Part shown: piece by piece, positions 26,253 to 37,156 of the stretch
How the letters are laid out: each line of letters opens with the position of its first letter
Numbering within the stretch: the first letter of the stretch is position 1
Source of the DNA: Bacteroidales bacterium
Lineage (GTDB): Bacteria; Bacteroidota; Bacteroidia; Bacteroidales; UBA932
Assembly: GCA_017548985.1 (NCBI GenBank)
Contig: JAFYYW010000036.1
Coordinates: 186,001-250,000 of the forward strand
DNA length: 64,000 nucleotides
Direction of reading: 5' to 3'
Position numbers and translations under genes: made by a program
The notes under the pieces: model-generated
Told to the model about the DNA's origin: nothing
Seen by the model: only the letters and a program-made list of their open reading frames with translations
Database searches by the model: none

Positions 26253-28460
26253 ATGGAGATAGATTCCGCAGTACTGTACTCAAAACTAAAAACTTTCTTC
26301 GGATACGATTCATTCAAAGGAGATCAGGAAGCGATCATACGTAATCTTATCGAAGGAAAAGACACTTTCGTGCTCATGCCCACGGGAGGCGGGAAGTCTT
26401 TGTGCTTCCAGCTTCCGGCCCTCGTGATGCCAGGGACAGCCATAATCATCTCCCCTCTTATCGCCTTGATGAAGAACCAGGTGGATGTCATCAGGGGCTT
26501 CGAGGATGAGCAGATCGGAATCGCCCATTTCCTAAACTCCTCCCTTGGGAAGGCCCAGATCCAGGAAGTTCGGCAAGATGTGCAGTCCGGGGTCACAAAA
26601 TTGCTATATGTGGCGCCCGAGTCGCTGACCAAAGAGGAGAATATCGATCTCCTGAGGGATGTGGACATCTCTTTCTACGCTATTGACGAGGCACACTGCA
26701 TCTCGGAGTGGGGACATGACTTCCGTCCGGAATACAGGAGGATCAGGGACATGATCCAGACAATCGGCAAAGCTCCTGTCATAGCACTCACGGCGACCGC
26801 GACCCCTAAGGTCCAGAACGATATCCAGAAAAACCTCGGCATAATGGACGCCACGGTCTTCAAATCCTCCTTCAACAGGCCTAACCTGTATTACGAGGTA
26901 AGGGACAAGGTAGATGCCGAGAAAGACATCATCCGCTATATTCTCCAGCATCCCGGCAAGTCAGGAATCATCTATTGCCTCAGTCGCAAGAAAGTCGAGG
27001 AGACGGCGAACCTGCTGAATATTAATGGAATAAAAGCCCTTCCCTACCATGCCGGACTGGATGCGAAGACAAGGGCGGAGAACCAGGACCGTTTCCTGAT
27101 GGAGGATGTGGACATAATCGTCGCCACAATAGCCTTCGGCATGGGAATCGACAAGCCTGACGTGAGGTTCGTCATCCACTATGACATTCCGAAGAGCATA
27201 GAAGGATATTACCAGGAGACCGGAAGGGCCGGAAGAGACGGAGAGCTGGCGGACTGCATCACCTATTATAGTTACAAAGACATCCAGAAGCTCGAGAAAT
27301 TCATGCTCGGAAAGCCTATCTCTGAGCAGGAGATCGGAAGGCAACTGCTGATGGAGACCGTGGCCTACGCCGAGACAAGCCTATGCCGCAGGAAGATGCT
27401 GCTCAACTATTTCGGAGAGGATTACACTAAAGACAATTGTGGAGTCTGTGATAACTGCCTCCATCCCAAGACCACTTATGACGGCCGCAAGGAGATGAGC
27501 CTCGTTATCCGCCTCATCAAGTCCCTGCCGGAGCACTTCAAGATCGAGCACCTGGCTTACATCCTCTCCGGGCGTGTAAACGCCATGATCAAGTCTTACG
27601 AGCACGACACCATCCCTCTTTTCGGGGAGGGCAAGAACCACGACGACAAGTTCTGGTGCGCTGTCATACACCAAGGGCTCCTGCTTCACCTGCTGGAAAA
27701 GGAGATCGAGTCCTACGGGAGGATATATGTGACGAAGAAGGGAGAGGAGTTCTATTCCAGTCCTTGGGAGATCCGCCTCGTGGAGGACAGGGTGTTCTCG
27801 AATAAAGCCTCTGACGATGATGACGATGACGCCGCCAACGACAAAGCCGCGATGAAGGGCGGTGGCGGGGATCCTATCCTTCTCCCGATGCTGAAGAACC
27901 TCCGCAAGGACATGTCAAAGAAACTGAACCTCCAGCCTTGGATTATATTCGGGGATCCCGCCCTGGAGGATATGTCCATCCTCTACCCTATAACTTTCAA
28001 TGAGTTGCATAGCTGCCAGGGAGTCGGTGAAGGAAAGGCCAGGAAATACGGCAAAGAGTTCATCGAGTTGATCAAGGCATACGTCGAGGAGAACGACATC
28101 ACCAGGCCGGCCGAGTATGTGGTGAAATCCGCTCCGACCAGGTCGGCTGATAAGATATTCATCATACAGAGCGTAGACCGGAAGCTTGCTCTCGAGGACA
28201 TAGCTGACGCGAGAGGCCTTGAGATGAACAAGTTGATAGAGGATATTGAGGGAATCGTGTCGACCGGTACGAAACTGGATCTCAACTACTACATCCGCCA
28301 AGTCGTGGACGATGACATAGTGGACGAGATATTCGACTATTTCAAAAACGAGGCGACCTCCGATTCTGTCGAGGAAGCCATGCAGGCGCTGGGGTCTGAC
28401 TACGATGAGATGGAAATCCGTCTGGTTAGGCTGAAATTCCTCTGTGAGGTCGCGTCCTGA
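26253..28460 (+). CDS. recQ: ATP-dependent DNA helicase RecQ
   Basis: A 3'-5' helicase for recombination and replication-fork repair. From ATG 26253 ([12 protein letters not shown]) it has 735 residues: Walker [16 protein letters not shown] near 40, the DEAH box in [19 protein letters not shown], motif VI in [12 protein letters not shown], the RecQ zinc site with [12 protein letters not shown] and CGVCDNC, a winged-helix RQC region, and an HRDC domain around 560-620. A further 110-residue C-terminal extension with helix-turn-helix character is common in Bacteroidota RecQ. A longer frame exists, but the 16 extra residues overlap the promoter. Confidence 0.96.
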   Translation: MEIDSAVLYSKLKTFFGYDSFKGDQEAIIRNLIEGKDTFVLMPTGGGKSLCFQLPALVMPGTAIIISPLIALMKNQVDVIRGFEDEQIGIAHFLNSSLGKAQIQEVRQDVQSGVTKLLYVAPESLTKEENIDLLRDVDISFYAIDEAHCISEWGHDFRPEYRRIRDMIQTIGKAPVIALTATATPKVQNDIQKNLGIMDATVFKSSFNRPNLYYEVRDKVDAEKDIIRYILQHPGKSGIIYCLSRKKVEETANLLNINGIKALPYHAGLDAKTRAENQDRFLMEDVDIIVATIAFGMGIDKPDVRFVIHYDIPKSIEGYYQETGRAGRDGELADCITYYSYKDIQKLEKFMLGKPISEQEIGRQLLMETVAYAETSLCRRKMLLNYFGEDYTKDNCGVCDNCLHPKTTYDGRKEMSLVIRLIKSLPEHFKIEHLAYILSGRVNAMIKSYEHDTIPLFGEGKNHDDKFWCAVIHQGLLLHLLEKEIESYGRIYVTKKGEEFYSSPWEIRLVEDRVFSNKASDDDDDDAANDKAAMKGGGGDPILLPMLKNLRKDMSKKLNLQPWIIFGDPALEDMSILYPITFNELHSCQGVGEGKARKYGKEFIELIKAYVEENDITRPAEYVVKSAPTRSADKIFIIQSVDRKLALEDIADARGLEMNKLIEDIEGIVSTGTKLDLNYYIRQVVDDDIVDEIFDYFKNEATSDSVEEAMQALGSDYDEMEIRLVRLKFLCEVAS

Positions 28461-28472
28461 TCTGACTACCGA

Positions 28473-29324
28473 TCAGATAGTCACCATTTTAAGCCGCCTG
28501 TTCTCGAAATGGCCGAGACGGCGGAAGCCGAACATTTTCACATATTGGGCAAAATAGTCGAACTTGTTCCCGACCTGCTCCGCTTTGTGGGAGTCGGATC
28601 CGAGGCAGATAATATCGCCGCCAAGCTCCATGTAGCGGATAAGGATATCACGATCCAGTTGAGGAGTGCGCAGACCGTATGGCTGGTATGTCTTGGTGTT
28701 GATCTCAAGTCCTTTCCCGTTCTCTATCAAATACTTCAGGATCTCGTCCAAAAGTCCTGGGAAATCCCTGTATAGGATGCTCTCTTTCGGATAGGGAGCA
28801 TAGCGGACAACATAATCGAAGTGACCCATTATGTCGAAATCACCCAGACGTTTCATTTCCCTCAGAAGAGTCTCAAGGTAACGTCCATAAGCCTCTTTCC
28901 AGTTCTTGCCTTTGTAATATGGCCCGAAATAGGGATCCGTGTCCTCAAGGTAATGGACCGAGGCGATGACCTGATCGAAAGAATGAGCGGCCAGGAAGTT
29001 CTTGTTAAGCTCACGGCAGTCCTCGTAAAGACCGACCTCAACCCCTTTCAGTACCCTGAATTTCTTGGCCGCGGCTCTTCCGAAAGCCCCTTCGGCGACC
29101 ATGGCTGATACCCTGTCAATCTCCTGCTGCTGGTCATGGACATTAAATACCTCACATACAATAGGCTCGAACTCCTCCTTCATCTTCGGGACGAAAAAGT
29201 CGCAATGGTCTGTGAAGCAGATACCTCCTAAACCTTTGTCGACCGCCGCCCTCGCACTCTTCTCGACGGTGGTTCCTCCGCCGTCGAATGAAAACTGGCA
29301 ATGGTTATGTGTGTCGAAAAACAT
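28473..29324 (-). CDS. PHP-domain phosphatase, histidinol-phosphatase (HisK)-like
   Basis: A 283-residue metallo-phosphoesterase with the PHP motifs FDTHNHCQFSFDG at the N terminus, FTDHCDF, VIASVHYLED and LGSDSHKAEQVG near the C terminus. The order and length fit histidinol-phosphate phosphatases of the HisK/HisJ type, which dephosphorylate L-histidinol phosphate, but no other his genes are in the window, so the substrate is not proven. The start MFFDTHNHC (ATG 29322-29324) is preferred to a GTG two codons earlier. Confidence 0.82.
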   Translation of the reverse strand: MFFDTHNHCQFSFDGGGTTVEKSARAAVDKGLGGICFTDHCDFFVPKMKEEFEPIVCEVFNVHDQQQEIDRVSAMVAEGAFGRAAAKKFRVLKGVEVGLYEDCRELNKNFLAAHSFDQVIASVHYLEDTDPYFGPYYKGKNWKEAYGRYLETLLREMKRLGDFDIMGHFDYVVRYAPYPKESILYRDFPGLLDEILKYLIENGKGLEINTKTYQPYGLRTPQLDRDILIRYMELGGDIICLGSDSHKAEQVGNKFDYFAQYVKMFGFRRLGHFENRRLKMVTI

Positions 29325-29349
29325 ATTCACGAATATAGCGATTTTTTAT

Positions 29350-29357
29350 TAATTTTG
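29350..29357 (+). promoter_or_regulatory. -7 element before the DUF308-dnaG unit
   Basis: TAATTTTG matches the -7 consensus. No convincing TTG is found 19-21 bp upstream. The DUF308 ATG starts 6 bases after it, which would give a nearly leaderless mRNA if the element is real. Confidence 0.4.
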
Positions 29358-29362
29358 TGACT

Positions 29363-29920
29363 ATGATAACTCTAGGATATAAAACCAAATTCGACAGTAT
29401 AACACGGGCGATCGCCGCGATAGGGATCGGCCTTGTGATGGCCTTCGGGGGAAACGCTCCGACGCTTGTAGTGAAAATCATAGCGATTCTGTTGCTGGTA
29501 GCCGGAGTGGCCTCACTTATTTATGGACTGATCAAAAGCAAGGAGAACGGGGTTTACCAGCTTCTTCTGGTCAATGCCGGCCTTGACATCGTTATAGGCC
29601 TGTTATTGTTTTTCAACCCCCAATGGATAGTAGGGATTATAGTCTACGCCATCGGCGTGATCCTGATCCTGCTTGGAGGTCTCCAGCTGATTGTGTTGGC
29701 GGGGGCTATGAGCATGATGGGAGCCGGATTCTCATCCCTGATTCTTTCCATCCTGGCCATCGTGGGAGGAGCGTTCCTGCTCTTCAACCCGTTCACTATC
29801 GGAGTGATGAGTGTCATAGCGGGATGCTTGCTCATCATCTACGGGATTTCGGAACTGATCTCAACCTTCAGACTATCCAAGGTCATAGTGCAAGAAGATG
29901 ACAGTGTAGACGAGCAATGA
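29363..29920 (+). CDS. HdeD/DUF308-like membrane protein
   Basis: A 185-residue inner-membrane protein with six hydrophobic segments arranged as three repeated pairs (for example AAIGIGLVMAFGG, LLLVAGVASLIYGLI, LDIVIGLLLFF, IVYAIGVILILLGGLQLIV, LSILAIVGGAFLLF, GVMSVIAGCLLIIYGI). This is the layout of the HdeD/DUF308 family, some members of which are linked to acid stress; its role here is unknown. The stop overlaps the dnaG start (ATGA), so the two are translationally coupled. Start ATG 29363 is chosen over a GTG at 29357 that overlaps the -7 element. Confidence 0.82.
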   Translation: MITLGYKTKFDSITRAIAAIGIGLVMAFGGNAPTLVVKIIAILLLVAGVASLIYGLIKSKENGVYQLLLVNAGLDIVIGLLLFFNPQWIVGIIVYAIGVILILLGGLQLIVLAGAMSMMGAGFSSLILSILAIVGGAFLLFNPFTIGVMSVIAGCLLIIYGISELISTFRLSKVIVQEDDSVDEQ

Positions 29921-31956
29921 TCCCTCAGGAGACGATACAGAAAATCCTTGACACCGCCCGTATCGAGGAGGTGGTGGCCGACTTCGTGTCCCTGCGCAAG
30001 CGAGGATCCGATTGGTGGGGATGTTGTCCATTCCATAATGAGAAGACCCCATCTTTCCATGTCGTTCCGGCCAAAGGAATATATTACTGTTTCGGCTGTC
30101 ATAAAGGGGGCTCCGCGGTTGGCTTTGTGATGGATCATGAGCACATGTCCTATCCGGACGCGTTGAGATATCTGGCCAAGAAATACAACATCGAGGTGGT
30201 CGAGGAGGAGCAGAGCGCCGAGGAGCTGGCCGCCCGCCAGAGGAACGAGAGCCTCTATCTCGTGTCGGACTTCGCGGAAGGGTTTTTCCAGGAGCAACTA
30301 AAGAGCGGTGAAGGCAAAGCAGTGGGACTCAACTACTTCCACTCGAGAGGGTTGGAAGACGCCACCATTTCCAAATATGGTCTCGGCTGGGCCCCGTCCG
30401 ACCGTCATTCCTTCACCGACGCCGCGAAGGCGAAAGGGTTCAAGGACGAGTATCTCCTGGAGACCGGTCTCTGTGCCAAATATGATGACAAACCCGATCT
30501 CCACGACAGGTTTGTGGAGAGGGTCACCTTCCCCATCCATTCGGTGAGCGGCAGGATTATAGGTTTCGGTGCCCGAACGCTAAAGTCCAAGGAGGAAGGG
30601 AAGCCGTATGCCAAATACGTCAACTCGAAGGAAAGCGCCATATATGTCAAGAACCAGTCCCTGTACGGTATATGGTTCGCCAAGAATGATATGGCCAAGA
30701 AGAACAAGTGTTTTCTCGTGGAAGGTTATCTGGATGTCCTTTCAATGCACCAGCTCGGAATCACCAATGTGGTGGCCTCAAGCGGCACGGCGCTGACCGA
30801 CGGCCAGATACGCCTTATTGGCCGGTTCACAAAGAACGTCACTATCATGTATGACGGTGACGACGCTGGCGTCAAAGCCGCGCTGAGAGGTATCGACATG
30901 TTCCTCAAGCAAGGGATGGATGTAAAAGTTGTCCTGATTCCTGACGGGGACGACCCGGATTCGTTCGCGAGGAAGCACACTTTGGAAGAGGTGGAGGATT
31001 TCATCGGGAGGAATGAGCAGGACTTCGTGGATTTCAAGGGATCGCTGCTGATGCGGGATGCCGGAAACGATCCGCTCAAACGCGCCTCTGTCATCAATGA
31101 CATAGCCGACACAATCGCGGACATTCCTGACGCGATCAAGAGAGAGACTTATATCGACTTCATGAGCAGGAAGTTCGATATTCGCCGGACTGCCCTCGAG
31201 GAGCGTGTGAGCGCCACCCGGGCCAAGTCCCTGAACAAGGCAGCGTCGTCTGGCGGCGGTTCTAGCACGGCCGGAGAGCCGACCGGGTCCGGCCTAAGCC
31301 AGTCGGCTACTCCGGCACAGCCAGATCCGGCATATCGACACAATAATGGCCGTCCGGCCGGCGACGAGTTATCGGCGTTGGAGGAGAATCCGATCATGGC
31401 CAAGGCGGAGCGGGATCTGTTGAACTTCATCCTGGCCAACGGCACCACGACTCTTGATTTCCAAAGCGACTCGGAATTCTATCCGGGAGACGGGGAAGAG
31501 AAGCAGACTGTTTTCGATTTCATCAGCCAGGCGCTGGAGGCAGATGAGACCGGGTTCGCCAACTCGGCATACCAGACCACCTACGACGCCTACTCCGAAG
31601 CGTATTATGAAGGATATTCCCAAGACGAGATCGTGAAACGTCTACTTGACAGCCCTGACAGGACTGTGGCATTCGTCGCCTCGCAGTTGTCGACCGATGA
31701 GCGCTACGAGCTGTCTGTCAAGAATTTACGGGACGCCATGATGTCAAAGGGATCATGGTTGACAAAATATGTCCCAAAGTCAATCCTCGTTTTCCAGGCT
31801 TGCCGGCTCGAGGACAGGGAACGCTCATTGAAAGATGAGCTCCGGAAGGCCCAGACAATCGGAGACCAGGACCGTGAAGATGAGATAATGCGGAGCCTTG
31901 TGCGTCTGCGCAAAGCAATCAAAGCCGTCAAAGTCCGTCTCGGCCGGGAAAAATAA
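29917..31956 (+). CDS. dnaG: DNA primase
   Basis: Makes RNA primers for replication. The 679-residue protein starts with the CHC2 zinc domain (CCPFHNEKTPSFHV and YYCFGCHKGG), followed by the catalytic core and the TOPRIM fold with VEGYLDVLSMHQLG and IMYDGDDAGVKAALRG, whose acidic residues bind metal. A low-complexity Gly/Ser/Pro linker at about 440-490 leads to the C-terminal helicase-binding region. The DUF308 gene upstream overlaps by four bases. Confidence 0.96.
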   Translation: MIPQETIQKILDTARIEEVVADFVSLRKRGSDWWGCCPFHNEKTPSFHVVPAKGIYYCFGCHKGGSAVGFVMDHEHMSYPDALRYLAKKYNIEVVEEEQSAEELAARQRNESLYLVSDFAEGFFQEQLKSGEGKAVGLNYFHSRGLEDATISKYGLGWAPSDRHSFTDAAKAKGFKDEYLLETGLCAKYDDKPDLHDRFVERVTFPIHSVSGRIIGFGARTLKSKEEGKPYAKYVNSKESAIYVKNQSLYGIWFAKNDMAKKNKCFLVEGYLDVLSMHQLGITNVVASSGTALTDGQIRLIGRFTKNVTIMYDGDDAGVKAALRGIDMFLKQGMDVKVVLIPDGDDPDSFARKHTLEEVEDFIGRNEQDFVDFKGSLLMRDAGNDPLKRASVINDIADTIADIPDAIKRETYIDFMSRKFDIRRTALEERVSATRAKSLNKAASSGGGSSTAGEPTGSGLSQSATPAQPDPAYRHNNGRPAGDELSALEENPIMAKAERDLLNFILANGTTTLDFQSDSEFYPGDGEEKQTVFDFISQALEADETGFANSAYQTTYDAYSEAYYEGYSQDEIVKRLLDSPDRTVAFVASQLSTDERYELSVKNLRDAMMSKGSWLTKYVPKSILVFQACRLEDRERSLKDELRKAQTIGDQDREDEIMRSLVRLRKAIKAVKVRLGREK

Positions 31957-31959
31957 TAC

Positions 31960-31992
31960 TTGTGGAACATCCAGAGGAATTTGCTAACTTCG
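31960..31992 (+). promoter_or_regulatory. Probable promoter of metG
   Basis: TTG (31960-31962), a 22-bp spacer and TAACTTCG (31985-31992), 21 bp before the metG start codon. The spacer is slightly long and the -7 box has C for T. Confidence 0.4.
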
Positions 31993-32013
31993 CGAGTCTT
32001 TACATCATTTTTT

Positions 32014-34200
32014 ATGGAGAAGAATTTCAAGAGAACGCTTGTGACATGCGCGCTGCCGTACGCCAACGGTCCCGTGCATATCGGCCACCTGGCCGGAGTC
32101 TATGTGCCTGCCGATATATTTGTGAGATACAAGAGGATGAAGGGCGAGGATGTCCTGTTCATCTGCGGCTCAGACGAGCATGGAGTTCCCATCACCATCA
32201 AGGCGAGGGCGAACGATGTGACTCCGCAGGATATCGTGGACAAGTACCACGGCATAATAAAGGACTCCTTCACAAGGCTGGGAATCAATTTCGACATTTA
32301 TTCCCGCACCACCTCCAAGGTACATCACAAGAACGCCTCCGAGTTCTTCCGTGAGCTCTATGACAAGGGCAAGTTCATCACCAAGGAGAGCGAGCAGTAC
32401 TACGATCCCGAAGCCAAGACGTTCCTGGCGGACAGGTATATCGTCGGCACCTGCCCCAAGTGCGGCAATCCTAACGCCTACGGTGACCAGTGCGAGAAGT
32501 GCGGCAGCACCTTGAGCCCTGAGGAACTCCTTAACCCGAAGTCCAAACTCAGTGGCGCCGAGCCGATAAAGAAAAAGACCACCCACTGGTATCTTCCTTT
32601 GGACCAGTACGAGCCTTGGCTCAGGGAATGGATTCTCGAGAACCACAAGGAGTGGAGAACCAATGTCTACGGCCAGTGCAAGTCATGGTTGGACGGCGGT
32701 CTCCAGCCCCGCGCCGTCAGCCGGGACCTTGATTGGGGAGTTCCTGTTCCGGTCGAGGGTGCTGAGGGCAAGGTCCTCTATGTCTGGTTTGACGCTCCTA
32801 TAGGATATATCTCTAATACACAGGAGCTTCTGCCTCAGAGTTGGGAAAAATGGTGGAAGGACGAGGACACCCGACTCATCCACTTCATAGGCAAGGACAA
32901 TATCGTTTTCCATTGCATAGTATTCCCGTCGATGCTGAAGGCACGCGAGGGTTATGTCCTTCCGGACAATGTGCCCTCAAATGAGTTCCTCAACCTTGAG
33001 AGCGACAAGATCTCGACTTCCCGCAACTGGGCGGTCTGGCTCAATGAATATGTCGATGACTTCCCCGGCCAAGAGGACACGCTCCGTTACGTTCTTTGCG
33101 CCAACGCTCCCGAGACAAAGGATAACGACTTCACTTGGAAGGACTTCCAGCAAAGGAACAACAGCGAGCTGGTAGCCATCCTGGGAAATTTCGTCAACAG
33201 GGCGGTCGTCTTGACACAGAAATATTTCGGAGGTAAGGTCCCTGCCAATCTGAAGCCGGAAGCTATTGATGCCGAGACTCTCTCACAGATTCCCGAGCTT
33301 CGCCGCAGCCTTGAAAACAATCTCGAGGGATTCCACTTCAGAGAGGCTTTGAAAGACGCGATGAGCATAGCCCGCATTGGAAACAAATACATCTCTGACA
33401 CTGAGCCTTGGAAGGTCGCCAAGACCGATATGGACAGGACCGCCTCGATCCTCTACACCTCGCTGCAGATATGCGCCAATCTCGCTATCGCCTTTGAGCC
33501 GTTCACTCCGTTCTCGGCAGAGAAGCTGAGAGGGATCCTGAAGGTTGGATTGGACGCCGGTTTTGACCATCGCTCCGGCGAAGGAGAGCCGACGGTGAAC
33601 TTCTTCAAGCCTGGCGAATGCCGCGCTCTGCATACGGCCGGACAGCCGCTCGAGCCGACTGAAGGGCAGGTTCTGACATGGGACGACCTGGGTCGTGGGG
33701 ATATACTGCCTATCGGGCATGAGCTCGGAGAGGCTGTCCTCCTGTTCAGCAAGATCGAGGACAACGTCATCGATGCCCAGATCGCCAAACTGAACGCCAC
33801 AAAAGAGGCTAATGAGGCTGCCGCTAAGGCCGCGGAGGCTGCGGAAGCCGCCCATAAGGTCGAGCCGCAGAAGCCCGAGGTCACCTTCGAGGATTTCGGG
33901 ACTATGGACATCCGCACCGCCACAGTCCTTGAGGCTGAGCGGGTTCCGAAGACAGACAAGCTTCTCAAACTTACTATTGACACTGGAATCGACAAACGAA
34001 CCATAGTCTCTGGAATTGCCGAGTATTACTCACCGGAGGACATGCTCGGGAAGCAGATATGCATCTTGGCGAACCTCAAGCCCAGGATGATCCGCGGCAT
34101 CGAGTCAAAGGGAATGATCCTGATGGCAAAACAGGGTGACGGAACTATGCGTTTCGTCACCCCGCAAGAAGCCGTCACAAACGGCGCCGTTATCAGCTGA
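32014..34200 (+). CDS. metG: Methionine-tRNA ligase
   Basis: Charges tRNA-Met, including the initiator. The 728-residue form starts at ATG 32014 ([19 protein letters not shown]) and has HIGHLAG, the zinc finger [18 protein letters not shown] at about 142-159, and [14 protein letters not shown], where the classical KMSKS loop is KISTS. The C-terminal 110 residues form an EMAP-II/Arc1-type tRNA-binding domain ([18 protein letters not shown]). A lysine/alanine-rich linker precedes it. Its stop is 2 bp from the convergent thioredoxin-like gene. Confidence 0.96.
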   Translation: MEKNFKRTLVTCALPYANGPVHIGHLAGVYVPADIFVRYKRMKGEDVLFICGSDEHGVPITIKARANDVTPQDIVDKYHGIIKDSFTRLGINFDIYSRTTSKVHHKNASEFFRELYDKGKFITKESEQYYDPEAKTFLADRYIVGTCPKCGNPNAYGDQCEKCGSTLSPEELLNPKSKLSGAEPIKKKTTHWYLPLDQYEPWLREWILENHKEWRTNVYGQCKSWLDGGLQPRAVSRDLDWGVPVPVEGAEGKVLYVWFDAPIGYISNTQELLPQSWEKWWKDEDTRLIHFIGKDNIVFHCIVFPSMLKAREGYVLPDNVPSNEFLNLESDKISTSRNWAVWLNEYVDDFPGQEDTLRYVLCANAPETKDNDFTWKDFQQRNNSELVAILGNFVNRAVVLTQKYFGGKVPANLKPEAIDAETLSQIPELRRSLENNLEGFHFREALKDAMSIARIGNKYISDTEPWKVAKTDMDRTASILYTSLQICANLAIAFEPFTPFSAEKLRGILKVGLDAGFDHRSGEGEPTVNFFKPGECRALHTAGQPLEPTEGQVLTWDDLGRGDILPIGHELGEAVLLFSKIEDNVIDAQIAKLNATKEANEAAAKAAEAAEAAHKVEPQKPEVTFEDFGTMDIRTATVLEAERVPKTDKLLKLTIDTGIDKRTIVSGIAEYYSPEDMLGKQICILANLKPRMIRGIESKGMILMAKQGDGTMRFVTPQEAVTNGAVIS

Positions 34201-34201
34201 T

Positions 34202-35338
34202 TTACTTTTTAATCAAGCTCTTCACATAATCATAGAACTCAGGATCCTCTCCGACGATGGTCTTGTTGATAGTGCCGTCAGGGTTGAGAATGATCTTGGT
34301 GGGATAGCCGGTCACGGCATAACTGAGAGGCACACCGTCACTTGTCCCGTTAGGATTGTAGACATGGAGCCAAGGAAGCTCGTGATCCACGATCGCCTTC
34401 TTCCAGACCTCCTCGGTGTCGCCGCAATCGATGCTCAAGATCTCGATCTTGCCCTTGGCGTCCTTATAGAGCTGCTTCATGTCCGGAATACCCTTCTTGC
34501 ACCAGTAGCACCACTCGCCCCAGAAGTCGAGGATGATGTACTTGCCCTTGTTGTAGATTGAAGAGAGAGTGAAATCCTCGCCCTTCTCATTCTTGAGGGT
34601 GAATACGGGGGCAGCCATTCCATCCTTGACCTTCTCAGCGGCCTCTGCCCTGGCTTTTGCCTTATTGGCTCTATCGGAAGCCTGATCCAGATAAACCTTC
34701 ATGGGACCTTCCTTGACATTGTCAGGAATGAGTTCCAGGACATCCAGAGCGTCCTTTCCGTCATCGCCGACCAGATGGTTGACCAATGTGGCGGAGAAAA
34801 GCGAAGCGGGCTTGCGGGTTATGAAATCCTTGGTAAGAGAGGCGATGTGATCATTGACCGCGTCGTATTTTTCCATCACCGCGTCCTTCGCCGCGTCAGT
34901 GGCGGTCTGAGGGAGAGCCCTGTACTCAGCGATAATCTCATTGAGTTTGAGCCTGTCCTCAGCGCAGAGGGTCTCATATTCATTCTGGTCTTTGTAGAAC
35001 TCAGAACCTCCAAGGACCACCAGAGAGTCCAGGCGTCCTCCGATCTTGGCATATTCTCCGGGAACGAACACGAGAGGAGCCCTTAAACCGCTGGCCGGAT
35101 CCACGAGAAGCAGACCCCTGACCTCAGTCTCCGGAATCTCACAGGAGAACTTGCCATCCTTCGTCAGGACATCGATAGAGTTGATCGGGGTCCTCTGGTT
35201 GGTGACGTCATAAATCTCGACCCTGAGTGAATCGCCACCCAGGCCATCGAGCTGGCCGGAGATGACATTCTTCTTGGCGCAAGAAGCGCAGATGAGCGGA
35301 AGCACAGCCGCCACAAGATAAATAATTGACTTTTTCAT
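34202..35338 (-). CDS. Thioredoxin-like lipoprotein with DUF4369 domain
   Basis: A 378-residue envelope protein. The signal ends in CASC with a lipidated Cys near 20; residues about 28-130 form a DUF4369 domain (VISGQLDGLGGDSLRVEIYD); the last 140 residues are an AhpC/TSA-TlpA thioredoxin fold with the redox motif WCYWC in FWGEWCYWCKKGIP. Such proteins reduce or maintain cysteines of envelope proteins in Bacteroidota. It is the last gene of the operon starting at 38493, 30 bp after the GH53 gene. Confidence 0.9.
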   Translation of the reverse strand: MKKSIIYLVAAVLPLICASCAKKNVISGQLDGLGGDSLRVEIYDVTNQRTPINSIDVLTKDGKFSCEIPETEVRGLLLVDPASGLRAPLVFVPGEYAKIGGRLDSLVVLGGSEFYKDQNEYETLCAEDRLKLNEIIAEYRALPQTATDAAKDAVMEKYDAVNDHIASLTKDFITRKPASLFSATLVNHLVGDDGKDALDVLELIPDNVKEGPMKVYLDQASDRANKAKARAEAAEKVKDGMAAPVFTLKNEKGEDFTLSSIYNKGKYIILDFWGEWCYWCKKGIPDMKQLYKDAKGKIEILSIDCGDTEEVWKKAIVDHELPWLHVYNPNGTSDGVPLSYAVTGYPTKIILNPDGTINKTIVGEDPEFYDYVKSLIKK

Positions 35339-35368
35339 ATCTGATAAATATTGTTTGAGTTCGCGCTA

Positions 35369-36511
35369 CTAATTGGAGAAACAGCTGAGAATTGATGTGA
35401 CCGGGGTAAACGTGGTGCCGGAACTGGAGAACGCTCCCATGTCATAAGCCCCCCAGCCGTCGCAGACAAGGCCCTTCTTACTATATATGGCCGGTTTCCA
35501 TTTCCCATCCACCTCCGGTTCCCAATAGAAGACCCCGGCACAGACGTTCTGACCAAGGCCTTTGACAGAGTCCATGAATGATTTCAGGCAGGCGCCGGCC
35601 TCAGAGGAAGCCGGTCTCACACCAACCTCACAAATCATGACCTTGCAAGAGAACTTGGAGGCGAGGGTCTTGATCGAGGAGACAGCGAGGCTGTTCATCT
35701 GGCTCCATGTCTTGCCGGACTCACTCATAGGATAATGTGAGAGCCCGATGATGTCGAACTTGCCACCGGCCTCCTTGAACTCCTTGAAGAACCAGCCGTC
35801 ATAATCCCCCGCACTGAAGGCATTAGCTATGTGGACAATCACAGGAGTGTCCGGAAACACTTGTTTCACAGCATCATAGCCCGCATTGCTCAACTTGGCG
35901 TAATCCGAGTAACGGGCGCTTCCGCTCTTGTCCCAATCAATCTTTCCGGCATTCCAGACCATTCCGTTGTTGGTCTCATTCCCGACCTGCACCCATGCCG
36001 GAACCACTCCCGCGGACTTGACCGCGTTCAAAACAGAGGTGGTGTGTGAGGCGACAGCGCCGGCCGCCTTGTCGGCGTAATTGGAGTAGGATGACCATGC
36101 CGAGGGAACGGTCTGCCTTCCGGGATCAGCGAATATGTCGCTATAATGGAAGTCTATCATAACAGCCATACCGGCTTCTTTTGCCCTTTTGGCCATCTTT
36201 ATGACATCATTCTGCCCGCTCCATCCTTCGGGATCCAAGGGATTGACCCAGACCCGAAGTCTTATAGAGTTCATTCCCAGATTCTTGACAACCTGGAATA
36301 TATCCTTCGCACCCTTGCCGTCAGTAAAAGAAACACCATCATGTTCCATTTCGGAGGCCCAACTGATGTCAGCGCCTTTGGCGAATGACACGCTTGTGAC
36401 CGGATCCGGCGACACATCCTCCCCGTCATCAACATGATTGCCCTCGCGGCCGCAAGCTGCCAGGGCAAATGAAATCATCAATGAAAGAATGTATGAGATA
36501 TACCTACTCAT
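35369..36511 (-). CDS. GH53 endo-beta-1,4-galactanase, lipoprotein
   Basis: Predicted to cleave beta-1,4-galactan side chains of type I arabinogalactan/pectin outside the cytoplasm. From ATG 36509-36511 it is 380 residues, with a lipoprotein signal ending FALAAC. GH53 signatures are GADISWASEME, MIDFHYSDIFADPGRQ, the acid/base Glu in VQVGNETNNGM and the nucleophile Glu in MICEVGVRP. The start overlaps the end of the deoxynucleoside kinase gene by 8 bp. It is odd to find a polysaccharidase between nucleoside kinases and a thioredoxin-like gene; it may be an insertion into an older operon. Confidence 0.92.
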   Translation of the reverse strand: MSRYISYILSLMISFALAACGREGNHVDDGEDVSPDPVTSVSFAKGADISWASEMEHDGVSFTDGKGAKDIFQVVKNLGMNSIRLRVWVNPLDPEGWSGQNDVIKMAKRAKEAGMAVMIDFHYSDIFADPGRQTVPSAWSSYSNYADKAAGAVASHTTSVLNAVKSAGVVPAWVQVGNETNNGMVWNAGKIDWDKSGSARYSDYAKLSNAGYDAVKQVFPDTPVIVHIANAFSAGDYDGWFFKEFKEAGGKFDIIGLSHYPMSESGKTWSQMNSLAVSSIKTLASKFSCKVMICEVGVRPASSEAGACLKSFMDSVKGLGQNVCAGVFYWEPEVDGKWKPAIYSKKGLVCDGWGAYDMGAFSSSGTTFTPVTSILSCFSN

Positions 36512-37139
36512 CCACAGGATGAACCTCCGGGAAAAGACCGAAGAGCTCAGCGTCAATCTTATCGGTGATCTTCTGGAAATCCTCAGGACGGTTCTCGAAC
36601 TTGATCTCATCCACATTGATAATCAGCAGATGGCCGTCATATTCCTTGATCCAGTCCTCATAACGTTTGTTCAGACCGGTCAGGTAGTCGATCCTGATGC
36701 TGCTCTCATAGTCGCGGCCCCTCTTCTGGATCTGGGCCACCAGGTTCGGGATAGAGGAACGCAGATAAATCATAAGGTCCGGTTTGCTCACGAGCGACAT
36801 CATCAGGTCGAAGAGGTCGGAATAGTTTTCGAAATCCCTGGTGCTCATCAGCCCCATCGAATGGAGGTTGGGAGCGAAGATGCGGGCATCCTCGTAAATA
36901 GTCCTGTCCTGGATGATAATATCATCGCACCTTGAGATGTCCACGACATCCTTGAACCTCTTGTTAAGGAAATATATCTGGAGGTTGAAGGACCAGCGCT
37001 CCATATCAGCGTAGAAATCCGCCAGATAGGGATTGAAATCGACTGACTCGAATTTCGGGGTCCAGCCATAGTGGGCTGCCAGCATCTTGGTCAGAGTGGT
37101 CTTGCCACTTCCTATGTTTCCTGCTATAGCGATATGCAT
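36504..37139 (-). CDS. Deoxynucleoside kinase (second of a tandem pair)
   Basis: A 211-residue kinase of the dCK/dGK family that phosphorylates deoxynucleosides with ATP for salvage. It has P-loop GNIGSGKTT at 7-15, FESVDFNPYLADFY with the substrate-binding Glu, IIQDRTIYEDARIF with the DRT motif, and the lid IQKRGRDYE. It is clearly a paralogue of the gene 17 bp upstream (37157-37780), with nearly identical layout and many shared positions. The C terminus is four residues longer. The two kinases may have different base specificity or form a heteromer. Confidence 0.92.
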   Translation of the reverse strand: MHIAIAGNIGSGKTTLTKMLAAHYGWTPKFESVDFNPYLADFYADMERWSFNLQIYFLNKRFKDVVDISRCDDIIIQDRTIYEDARIFAPNLHSMGLMSTRDFENYSDLFDLMMSLVSKPDLMIYLRSSIPNLVAQIQKRGRDYESSIRIDYLTGLNKRYEDWIKEYDGHLLIINVDEIKFENRPEDFQKITDKIDAELFGLFPEVHPVDE

Positions 37140-37156
37140 ATCTTATTGATTTTTAA

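Noticed and set aside
28460..28478. ATCTGA/TCAGAT stem at the recQ/PHP junction as a terminator
   Set aside because: Only six pairs with no T-run on either side.
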